Below, in pieces: positions 54,854-64,000 of a DNA stretch of 64,000 nt (the first letter of the stretch is position 1; the number at the start of each line of letters is the position of its first letter). The notes under the pieces are model-generated. The model had not been told where the DNA came from. It was given only the letters and a program-made list of their open reading frames with translations, and did not search any database. Source of the stretch: Stemphylium vesicarium (Eukaryota; Ascomycota; Dothideomycetes; Pleosporales; Pleosporaceae); the NCBI GenBank assembly GCA_004380135.1, contig QXCR01000015.1:335724-399723 (forward strand), in the 5' to 3' direction. The translations under genes and the position numbers were made by a program.

Positions 54854-56246
54854 CTGAACAACCAGCCTGATGGCGTTTCGACCGATGTTGTGCAATATGA
54901 GATATGAAATTTTTGTTATTTTAATAGTTCGCTGTAAAGTTGTAACGAAGTGGCGTCTTGGGCAATGTGGTTGTGGGCAAACACCTGGCAAGGGACAACC
55001 TCATTATAAGCGCAGGGCCGTACAGCCACAAGCAGATGGTGGAAATGCGTCGAGATCCTTCTGCTGCATCTTCTCCCACATCCCGAGCTAGCTCACGGGA
55101 TGGCCCCGTTGGGGAAATGGCTGACCGTATCTCAGCCTCAGCTCAACGGCCAGGCGGCCAATCATGTTGGCGGAAGTCTTGATGCACGATGTTTCCAGCT
55201 AGCGGTTGAGCGGGCATCCTGCACCGCCTCGAACTTGCAGCAGGCAGACAGGTGTAGCGCATCAGGCTGCTGGAAGGCTGACACGGCAACGTTCGGGGGG
55301 CGCGAACGCACGGTGTAGGTGTAGAGAGGTTTGCTGTGCGGCCCCCACCGGTTGCCGGAAATGGCTCCTGGCGCTTAGTCAATTGATACCGTCGACATGG
55401 CTGCGCTCTATACATCCAAGGCAAGCTAATCCCCAATCATGCGACCGCCGGGAATACGAGTTGTGAGCGTGGAGGTGAGGCTGTAGCATTTCGATGTGGG
55501 CGGCCTCTGCGTTCAAATCGATGACGTATGCGGAAAAGAAGCACGCTCTACTGAGATTTTATGCATCTACTCATCGGCATGGAGGCTTGGAGAGTCACAA
55601 AAAACATTATGTTGACCGGAAAATGGAGCGAATCATCTCTTTGATGTAGCGAGCGTTACCCAATCGATTTGAGGCGCGCGCAGGGGGACTTGCGCCTGTA
55701 ATATTCATGGCAGGGCCAGTCCGTCACTAGTAATGCCTTTTGCCTCGACAAGGTTAGCCCCGGGATGGAAACTGTGAGGGCGCTCAGTTGTGAGAAACAC
55801 CAGTTAAACACTACAATACAGCGGCGAGTTGGGATGCAGTGGCACCTACTGACCGAGTTTTGGATGTCTACGAGATTGAGCAGAGCCGACACGGACTATC
55901 TCGAGCATGAAGATGCAGATGCACGCCGTCAGACATACGGCCTTTCCTCAATCCTCCTCGTCAAAGTCATCTAAGACCAATCCTTTTGGAGCACCTTGAC
56001 TGTAGCAAGCGTGCATTCTTCCGTCGATTCAAGAAGTTCTGATGCAACAAAATCGAAGCCCGGGTACGGTCGAGACGCGGCGTAGCAGCGTATCTCCAGC
56101 ACAGAAGATGAAGGTACCTCATGCACGAGGCCCTTGAGCGTTGCTTGAGTGGACAACATGTCGGCTTGCCAGAGTAGGCGTTTTGAGTGGTACATAAGCT
56201 GCCGCGGTGTACCCCACTCATCATCATACCCCACCTCTCCTACACG
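54854..56246. other. Intergenic, no gene supported
   Basis: 1.4 kb between the flavoprotein gene and the HET pseudogene. An 87-codon minus-strand frame (55971-56234) has protein-like composition (SSVLEIRCYAASRPYPGFDF) but no ATG and overlaps the HET promoter. It may be a relic. Confidence 0.5.
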
Positions 56247-57827
56247 ATGGCCGCCACCGCGCTGTGCAGCGACAATCGGACTGACTCAAGGGACAGCTAC
56301 AATTACAGTGCACTTCCTAGCGCGACGTCATTCAGGGTAGCCGAATTGCTCCTCGGAAACACTGGTGACGATGTTTACTTTGCGCTTCACATCGTCGAAT
56401 GGGAGGACCTGCCGCAGTATGAGGCTATCTCGTACGCCTGGGGCGATCCCACCGTGAAGGCGCCAGTATTTTGCGAAGGCAGGGTCATCGAGGTGACTCG
56501 GAATCTTCATGCAGCTTTGTCGCATTTCAGATATGAGGACAAGTCGCGGTTCTTATGGGCTGATACACTATGGTAAGTACCGGCTCTCGAGGAAGGCCGA
56601 CCTCTGTCTTCATTACAAATGACCAGCTGACCGATAAGTAGCATCAATCAGAAAGACATACCAGAGTGCGGCCTACAAGTCAAACAAATGAAACGCATCT
56701 ACGAGAATGCGTAAAAGGTCCAAGTTTGGCTCGGGGTCGATACAAAGGATCACAAGGCTGCGGCCGCAGTCGACGCGGTTCAGAAAGTCTCGGACTTCCT
56801 GTGCGATAAACTCGGTATTTCCATCGAAGAGCACACGATTGGCGATGAGACCTATCAAGAGTACCTGCTCAAGCACCAGACTGAGGTACCTCTTCCCAAT
56901 GAGATCGACTTTGTCACGGATGTAGGGTGGAGGTCACTGGTGTGGCTCTACTCACGCCCTTATTTCACGCGCGTGTGAGTGATCCAGGAGATCAGCGCCA
57001 ATCTCAACCGCGAAGTCAACGTCGGATACGAAAAGACAGTATAGAACCGAGTCGATCTCGTTGCAAGCTATATAATCATGGAGCCAGCCTTCTCAGATGC
57101 GTACGGTTTCTCCGGCGCAAACTGTTGGTGGGTCGCGACCATCTCTGAGCTCATCACGCAGCCCAGCCGGTGGCTCCACATTCTGTACCTTGCATTCAAC
57201 TACGGTTGTCTGGGTGCGCGCGATATTATATATGGGCTGCGAGGGTTGATGACGCTACGGAAAGACAGCCACGTGCTGGACCCTGACTACAGCAAGTCGG
57301 CGCTTGAAGTGTACCGCAATTCGGTTGAAGCAGCGTTGGGTAAAGGTATCAACAATGCGCTACCACTGGCTCAGCCATTACTCAAAAGTGTTGCGGCATC
57401 ATTGTCCTTCGGTCTCAACCACAGAATCAGCCCGTCCGAGCAACTCGAACTACTCCACAATTTCGTAGCATATCTTGGCATTGTCTTTGCTGATGACCCA
57501 GTAACGCTAGCTACATACATACCCCAGGATGTACTAGACGACTCACTTGGTGCTGGTGGTCGCGCCTTTGGTAAGCCGGTGTGGGACTTCCAGTACCCCG
57601 AGTCCAGCATTTTTGTCACCAAAAACAGACTGGTTGGGTGCGCGATCGCGACAACGCAACTCGACGATGAGATATTCGTTGCTATGGGCGGCACATACCC
57701 AATGGTCTTGCGACCCAGTAGTGAGGAGAATTCCAGACGGTATGCGATTCGCGGGTTCGCTTACGTGGATGGCGTGATGAATGGTGAGCGGGCAGGCGCC
57801 GATATCACAACATTTGACCTCAAATGA
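56247..57827 (+). pseudogene. HET-domain (heterokaryon incompatibility) gene with three in-frame stops
   Basis: Exons are 56247..56572 and 56642..57827, one reading frame of about 504 codons. The HET domain is clear: EWEDLPQYEAISYAWGDP, RNLHAALSHFR, then WADTLCINQKDIPE across the 69-nt intron, QMKRIYENA, KVQVWLGV, and the region of the usual W-x-x-Q-E motif (VIQE). HET proteins trigger cell death when unlike mycelia fuse. Three stops interrupt the frame: TAA at 56712, TGA at 56976 and TAG at 57042. The 250 codons after the third stop remain open and conserved-looking (NPHRISP-type middle, ending FDLK), so loss is probably recent. Two of the stops fall where the family usually has Trp. No intron signals remove them. 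All three can arise from single C-to-T or G-to-A changes. It is either a pseudogene or, less likely, expresses a truncated HET domain. Confidence 0.8.
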
Positions 57828-60154
57828 GAAAGCTCTAGTATGTGAAAGCGATAGCTAATCCGCTAGGCGAGGAGACATGGAGGGCCGCCTCGATGTTTTC
57901 AAACTTTTCACGAACAGAATCTGGCGCTTCATACGTTTTTGCTTCGTCATCTCGGGCCTTACAGCAGTGGCGAAGCTCCATAACAAGACTGCCAGAGGAA
58001 CGGAAATCGAGTTTTTGCTCGAAGTGTGGCCGGCGCCCATCGCATTGTACTTTTGAACCGTTCGTTCACATAGTGACTTTTTTGTCTTTTTGATAAAAAG
58101 ATTTTGCCCTCAAGTAACGCAGAACATATGTTGTTGAAATCGAACATTTAGATAACATTTTCTGCAAGTCGCGGAAGACATCACGAAGGCTTTGGGGTGT
58201 TTTAGTGATTTTGGAAGACGAAAGTAGGTTCTGGCACATACGCCGTGTTCACCGCAGTTTTCCCAAAGAGAAGGGGAGGAAGAGGAGGCGCCTTTTATGT
58301 GCGATGCGAACACAAAGCGTCATGGGGCGAACGTCCTGCGGTTCGAAGAAGAACACATCCATGTGGGATGCTCTTTGAATATTGGGACATCTTTTCTTTT
58401 GTCGATGTTAGAGAAAGCGCAAAACAGACATGTAATCGAATCCGATGCTTTTCGACCCATTCGTATTGTCGCATAGAAATCGGATCAAAATGTAGATGCG
58501 TTGGGACGACATTTTTCGCTCCATGCGACCCGGAAATATGCTACTCAAGTCCCGAACGCGAGGGAGAGACAGAAACGTTTTGCACAGTCGAACCCTTTTT
58601 TTTTAGAGGCAAAGGTGTATAGTAGCTTTCGTTACAGCATCTTCCATGTCGATTAGATTTTCGACAGGATGTGCAAAGACGAACAAAGCTCATGATGGGG
58701 ATTTTGAGGCAATTTTAGAAGACTTGCACGCGAAGTCTGAGGTAATAGAAGAGAGAAGCCAAGGCAGTGGAGGACGAGAAGAAGATTTATATACCCATCT
58801 TGCTGGGTACGCGGACGGCTTTTGAGGAACAACAACCCAATCTCCGTCATTTGAATTCATCTTGCTAAGATTCTTGCTTTGTGGCTTGAAGATACGCCCA
58901 TTTTACATGGTTGCGTGACTGGTGTATTTAACATCGTCTCCTTGTAGGTATGATTTAGCATAGTGGAAAGCTTCTCTATATATGTAGCTTAAACCGGGCT
59001 TTACACGTTGGAACTAGAGATTTCATAAGCGAAGAAAACAAAACACCACAGGCTTTAGCTTGTAGTAGACGTCTTAGTGCTCCGGACATGCAAGATCGAC
59101 CAATCGCTTTAGATGTCCGACACAGCATCGAAAATACTATGAAGGGTTTTCTCATTCCTCTAGACAAGAGATTGCCAAAGACATGATTCGACTAAGCATG
59201 TTTTTCGGGAGTGTGGCAACACATAGTCATCTTGTTATGCGGTCTTCACAGCCCAGGGACAGAGGCCGCGGACATTGCACGTCTACCCCATACTTTTCTT
59301 TACCCCATGAGTAAGGCTAGGAAGAAACGTCTGCCCTTCTCATTCCTGCCCAGGGCGAGGGTTTTGATAACATGTGCGTTTTTCCAAAGATTTGGAGGAA
59401 TTCGAAAGAGCGCAACAACAAGACTTTATTTGAAGTTGCTGGTTCTTATTTCCGTGTTTCTCATATGTGCAACATCATTCTCTTTAGAGACGTAAGACAT
59501 TGTCCGACTGACAATTAATTTTATGTAGGTGGCAAGAGAGCAGCACCAGACATAGAAAGGATGGTCGCGGTATTTTTTTTCTCTGCTTTTTTTTTAAACA
59601 CAATCAGAGTTTCAAGAAGCAGCAGACATAAAGGAAAGAAGACAATGAGAAAATGAACAAATCTTTTTCTTGAAATTTCGAAGCAAGCAAAAGAGGGAAC
59701 AGGCCGCTATGTCATTTACTGGCAAGGTGGAAGTTTTGGAAAAAAAGTGATGGATGAAGGAAAGAAGGAACGAAGGAGCACAAATGCAGAGGATGCTTTA
59801 TATAGACACCTGGCCGCAATGACGAAATGGTGGGATGCCAAGATTCATGTGAAGCTCGCGCGGGGATACAAACGGACTGCGGAAACACGGTAATCGCTCT
59901 AGTAAAGTTTAATTCATAAAGTCTATACACATTTAACGCAAGCGGGGTCAAGCAACTCAGCCGAAGAGCAGTCTAGTATACATTTCCGCGAGGGAACGTA
60001 GTTGGTTCCCTCGGCCGAAGGACAGCCCGACCGTCCGCCTCATGTATACACTTATAAACACGGGTATACACCTGACTTAACAATTGCTGTTACAAAGAAC
60101 AGTCCTGATAGATTCTCTCACACCCCATCATACCCAATTATCACCGTCGGGCTT
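57828..60154. other. AT-richer gene desert
   Basis: 2.3 kb without a supported gene. It is visibly richer in A/T than the genes (for example around 58080-58140) and has several T-runs (58595, 59570, 59590). All frames are short and featureless. It could be degraded repeat sequence, but I found no repeat ends or transposase motifs. Confidence 0.5.
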
Positions 60155-60616
60155 ATGTCTCTCCTCACAGTGGAATCCCACATCAACATCAAAAAGTCCC
60201 CATCAGCCGTATTCGCCTTTATATCCTCTCCCTCGAACCGAGCAGGTCTCCACCCCGGCAGCAAAGAAATCAGGGGCGAAGGCGTCACGAGCTCCGCAGC
60301 AGTCGGCACACGATTCATCGAGGTTATTAACGACGAGAATGGAAACGCTTTCGACGCGGCCTGGGTAGTGACTCGCTCCATCAAGGACGAATTCTTCCAG
60401 TTCCAGTTCCTCTCGGATTTCACACACGGTCCGTTCCACGAGATTGTCATTACGTATAACGTCACACTAGAGGCGGATGGGTCTACTGCTTTCACGCGCA
60501 GAATGGTTAGCTGGGTGAGGCCGGGGGCTGGTGGAGAGAATCTCAGATCTTTTTCGGAGAACGCGATGCATCATCGATATGTAGCAAATGTAAAGGCCAA
60601 AGTCGAAGGACTTTAG
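60155..60616 (+). CDS. SRPBCC (START-like/polyketide-cyclase fold) protein
   Basis: A 153-aa intronless protein. The pattern is that of the SRPBCC superfamily: an N-terminal strand (LLTVESHINIKKSPSAVFAFISSPSNRA), a loop (HPGSKEIRGEG), strands (VGTRFIEVINDENG, AAWVVTRSIKDEFFQFQFLS, HEIVITYNVTLEADGSTAFTRRMVSW), and a C-terminal helix (NAMHHRYVANVKAKVEGL). Such proteins hold a hydrophobic ligand pocket. Fungal members are mostly uncharacterised and may bind or modify lipids or polyketides. The frame is open 153 nt further upstream, but the ATG at 60155 immediately precedes the domain. It ends 88 bp from the end of the convergent CorA-like gene. Confidence 0.75.
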   Translation: MSLLTVESHINIKKSPSAVFAFISSPSNRAGLHPGSKEIRGEGVTSSAAVGTRFIEVINDENGNAFDAAWVVTRSIKDEFFQFQFLSDFTHGPFHEIVITYNVTLEADGSTAFTRRMVSWVRPGAGGENLRSFSENAMHHRYVANVKAKVEGL

Positions 60617-60703
60617 AGCTGTAGATGCATCTTAAATAGAAGTGTTTGGGACGGCGCAAAGTACGATGGCATAACGAGCAGGCGTCAGTCAAGCTTTCCG
60701 TCG

Positions 60704-62421
60704 TTAGACTGTTCCAGAGTCCCGAGAAATCCGGCACTTCTTTCCAAATATTGCAACAGTCATTCTCATGAACCGTAGGAATGGTCTTGTTTCGTCGCAA
60801 TGGTAAAAGACCAAAGTGGAAAGTCCCACAGCAATGGTAACAGCGGCCCATACCCATATGCTCAACCGTTCCAGCTCAATGAAGTTCATGCCGAAGATGG
60901 AAGTACAGTATGAGAGCGGAAGGAAGACCGTGGCTAGCACAGTCAGCTTCGTCACCTGCGTAGCAAGCGTGATTTGCTTCTGCGACTCTGCGAGCGACGT
61001 AGCACTAACGAGCACTGATATAGCCTCCTGGTAGTGCAGCGAGAGTTGGCAGAACCTTGACAAGAGGAATTCGTAGTCCGCTCTTGCTGCATTCTTGGAC
61101 CTGTTAGCTATCACACTTTGATCGTGCGAGAGCTGCTTTGCCCATTCAGCTAGCACAGAAGAATCCATGAATCGCAAAACTTCTTCGTGCCTACCAGCGT
61201 GGTCGTCCAGAAGGTGCTTGTGCAGGATGAGTTGCTCCAGGTGTTCGCTTGAGTGCTTCGGGTCCCATTTGGTTGCTGAGATGATGTCGTACCATCGCTG
61301 CAGGGTTGACAGCAACTAATTCTCCGAAGCAGCTGCGAGCAATAATACGGGTGCCAGGGCGTACAGTGGATCTAAGCCCGCAATGACATGGTCATCGAGC
61401 ATGATGTGCAGCTCTGAAGGGAGATGGGCCACTGTCTGAGCGAGCGTACCGTCGTTTTCGGGAGTGTCATTGGTGTCAACTATAGGTAGCGGCCACGGGT
61501 GCTTGATATCGGATTCATTCCCCGATATGCGCGAAGGTGACAAGCGAATGTCTCGATGCCCGGTCTCCGTGACTGCAGTCATGTGCTCGATGAAGCGATG
61601 ATATTCCCGGCTCATTGAGAGGTCTCTGCCTCCCACATCCGTCCACAGGATTGCTATTTTCAATTGGTCAGCTAAAGATGGATGTGGTCAAAAGATTGAA
61701 CGGTGTGCTCACCTATCCAGCCATCTCCACTTGGTTCGATGGTAATTGAGATGTTTTGCTCAAGAAGGAAATGGAGGTTGCTGAGGTATGCATGTCCTCG
61801 GACATAGGAGCCGCCAGGCGCTGCCGCCAAACGCGCCGGCATCCATTCGACGTTGTCGGGCAAAAGTCTGCGCCGTGCATCCAATATCAAGCTGCTAAAG
61901 GGATCCAGTGAGGTACTTTCCTTTGGGGAAAACCCTAGAGTATTGATACGCAACACAAGTCCTTTGTTGTATGTGGCCGAGGGCATTCTTGTAATGGCAT
62001 GTAATACGGGGCCTTCAGTCGAGCGCCAAAGATGAATGTGCTGTCGAAAGAACTCAGGAGCAATGCTGTATTTGGCGCCAACTTCACATACCCAGCAACC
62101 AGGGAGGTGACCTTTCAGGAAAAGGATTTGTCCTTGACCTTTGTGTGGGTGCGAGAAGGCGACAAGGTCTTGTATTTCCGAATACGTGCAGCGAAGCTGT
62201 TTATCAGTAACACCGGCCGAAGGTGAACCGTATACGGTCATATGTGCCAGAGAATATAAGTCGAGGTCATGGTGCCGCTTTGGCAGGTACGACTCATCAG
62301 CTCCGATTATTTCCGATAGGAACCTGTAATGATAGCCCGAGAATATTGTTCGAGTATACGAACGACCCGCGTAATCGACGATGTTCTGGCGATAGCGCTC
62401 AGCCTCAGGTGAGATGTGCAT
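60704..62421 (-). pseudogene. CorA-like divalent-cation transporter with one in-frame stop
   Basis: Exons are complement(60704..61671, 61713..62421), one frame of 559 codons with a 41-nt intron (GTGAGC...TAG). The C-terminus is CorA-type: a long helical region (WYDIISATKWDP, LHYQEAISVLVSATSLAESQ), then TM1 with LTVLATVFLPLSYCTSIFGMNF containing the Gly-Met-Asn motif, and TM2 WVWAAVTIAVGLSTLVFY. The N-terminal 370 residues (YHYRFLSEIIGAD, GCWVCEVGAKYSIAPEFF, ITIEPSGDGWI joined to ADQLKIAILWTDVGGRDLS) are typical of fungal CorA-like proteins of unknown specificity. A TAG at plus 61316-61318 interrupts the frame between AAASEN and LLSTLQRWYDII. No intron can remove it. A CAG (Gln) to TAG change would explain it. 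This is either a recent pseudogene or a sequencing error; the rest is intact. Confidence 0.75.
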
Positions 62422-63793
62422 GCTAGACAGCCAACACGATAGTTAGGTGCTGGTCTCTGGAGTGTATAATGTCGCATTTTGCGTGGTGTCGATCGAACTC
62501 AAGGTGTAGGCAGTTGCCTATCTGCTGACCTGCAGGGGGCGGAGCGAGGCTGAAGGACACGATACGCGCTGAGGATACTCTTCGTCACAACCACTCATAG
62601 GAGCGTATAAGCGAGCGGGCTTGGGGGAAAGCCACACAACATGTTGCCGGGTTCGCGCCTCCCACTATAACGTCATTCTGGAATCCCGTCGCTTAATAGG
62701 TCTTATAGTATGCACGACATTCTAGATGACGTGTATTGTCGCTGGGTGTAAGCAATACCGGAGAAGCTGCGTGCGATCAATACTACCCAGAAGTTACCGT
62801 CAAGCGACCTACATGGGCATCCAAAGTTGCGCGGTGTCCTTGCAGTCACAGAACAGACTCCATGTATTCATGGACTTCGCTTTTCGCAAATGACTTGCCA
62901 AAGTCGCGATGCAATAGTGGTGGTTATGGGACATGACCGAAGGCCATTGATGTGGGCTCTTGTCTATCGAATCGTGCAGCAGGAGGTCTTGTTCGTTACG
63001 CGAAGAGCTCGAGAGGACGGGGTTTGTCGTGATGCGATAATAGCATGCGCAAGGAAACGTTGACCCCGTGAATGTCTACCGCTCGGAGGACCTTGATTGC
63101 ATAGGCTTTCGGCTGCGGGCCGCTCTGGAGCGATTCCCAAGAGTCCGGCCTGTGTATCAAGGGCCAAAAACACAGCTTCGTGAAGGTTCGCGTCTCGTAC
63201 CAGGTCTTGCTGGTACGACTGGCTCCGTCACGGAAATTGATATGCAGCCAAGCTGCGGATGACCATAGCCTTGATTTGACCGCGGGTTATATGGCAGAAG
63301 CTCACCAAACGGTGTATTCTACCTATTCATGCGTCACTTGCGCATGTCCCGAGGTAGGTGCAACGTTTGACAGCGCTGGACTACTCCTTTTCGCAAAGTG
63401 ATGTCTTGAGTCTTCACTGTATCCATATGCTTCTATTAGGCCTCCAATGTATTCTCAACACGAGCCCATCGATGGTTTAGTTTGTACGATGATATAAGGA
63501 CGGTTCGGCGATGGTGAGGGAACGCGTCGAGCGCGCGCGGCATCGGGTCGAAAGGCATCATGGGTGAGCAGTTTCTAAGCGTATGATCAATACTCTATCT
63601 TACCAAAATTCGAATGAACTCTTCAAGAAGAAAACGTGTGAAGATGAATGGGAACATATTGAGGGTTCAGGTCGATTTGACGCGATGATAAGCTAGCCCA
63701 GCCGGTTTCGAGTCACCCGGGGTTTCAACTCACCCTATCGCCGCTCAGCACCCTCTCCAAAACACGGCTTTTCTCGCCACCCACGCTGCGCAA
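62422..63793. other. Intergenic, no gene supported
   Basis: 1.4 kb of promoter for the CorA-like gene and flank of the transposon. The left end of the transposon must lie near the right side of this stretch. AGTCACCCGGGG and CAACTCACCC (63711-63733) look repeat-like, but no partner repeat is available in the window to define a terminal inverted repeat. Confidence 0.45.
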
Positions 63794-64000
63794 ATGGACA
63801 CCCGTGAAGAATCTATTCAAGCAGCTATCCGCGATCTCAATGCTGGTGTTTTCCAGAGTCAGAGAGCTGCTGCAAAGGCCTACAACCTCCCTCAAGCTAC
63901 GTTCTCGGCCCGTGTACGAGGCGCGCGGAACAGCCAAAACAGCCACGTATACCAACAAAGATTGACTCCAGAGCAGGAGGACTTCCTCGTACAATGGATA
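63794..64000 (+). mobile_element. Fot1/pogo-type DNA transposon, start of transposase, cut by window end
   Basis: From ATG at 63794 the frame stays open for 69 codons to the window edge (MDTREESIQAAIRDL..., AAAKAYNLPQATFSARVRG, LTPEQEDFLVQWI). This is the N-terminal psq-type helix-turn-helix of Fot1/Pot2/pogo transposases (Tc1-mariner superfamily). In full elements it is followed by a CENP-B-type domain and a DDE nuclease, about 500-550 aa in all. No stop or frameshift is seen in the visible part. The element's left terminal repeat was not identified. Confidence 0.8.

Noticed and set aside
55971..56234. 87-codon minus-strand frame with protein-like composition
   Set aside because: No ATG start, overlaps the HET gene promoter, no extension found on either side; at most a relic.
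56970..56995. GTGAGTGATCCAG as an intron that would remove the TGA stop in the HET gene
   Set aside because: At about 13 nt it is far too short to be spliced, and the other two stops would remain.

Overview
This window is nuclear DNA of a filamentous ascomycete fungus. Many genes are split by short spliceosomal introns, mostly 46-55 nt with GTRNGT-like donors, CTRAY-like branch sites and YAG acceptors. The protein set is ascomycete: Nha1, Dpb11/Rad4, Mkt1, Cdc48, Ste50, Spg1/Tem1, alpha-arrestin, BYS1-domain proteins, HET-domain and 2EXR proteins, and a Fot1/pogo transposase. A Dothideomycete of the Pleosporales type is my best guess. That guess rests on family content, not on a phylogenetic marker. 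I see no rRNA, convincing tRNA, CRISPR, viral or bacterial feature.

Layout. 0-7.7 kb is gene-poor: a Pro/Ala-rich secreted protein, a 2EXR (F-box-like) protein and a small 4-Cys secreted protein. 7.7-33 kb is the housekeeping core: an RGG-box protein with a duplicated C-terminal module, a SUMO-interacting-motif/coiled-coil protein, the Nha1 antiporter (-), an alpha-arrestin (-), Dpb11/Rad4 (+), a 2OG-Fe(II) oxygenase (-), Mkt1 (+) and Cdc48 (+). 33.5-46.6 kb continues it: a possible Sus1/ENY2 (-), Ste50 (+), exosome Csl4 (-), divergent Spg1 (-) and Rrb1 (+), a small hypothetical gene, and a Raf2/DIM-7-like protein with a replication-foci (RFTS) domain (-). From about 47 kb the window is accessory in character: a 2EXR protein with a GC-AG intron, a C2H2 protein, two tandem BYS1 genes, a membrane-anchored berberine-bridge-type flavoprotein, a HET gene with three in-frame stops, an AT-richer gene desert, an SRPBCC protein, a CorA-like gene with one in-frame stop, and the start of a Fot1/pogo transposase that runs off the window end.

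Functional links. Dpb11 (replication initiation and checkpoint) and Spg1 (septation GTPase) both carry ACGCGT (MluI cell-cycle box) motifs within about 130 bp of their start codons. Spg1 shares a 418-bp promoter with the ribosome-biogenesis gene Rrb1, and this promoter holds a perfect 9-1-9 palindrome made of two GATAAG sites. A second perfect palindrome (9-2-9) lies between the oxygenase and Mkt1. Nonsense changes in the HET and CorA genes, together with a nearby transposon, fit a decaying right end, possibly through repeat-induced point mutation.

Gene models with introns were built by hand from splice signals, reading frame and family conservation. Exon coordinates are given in each entry.
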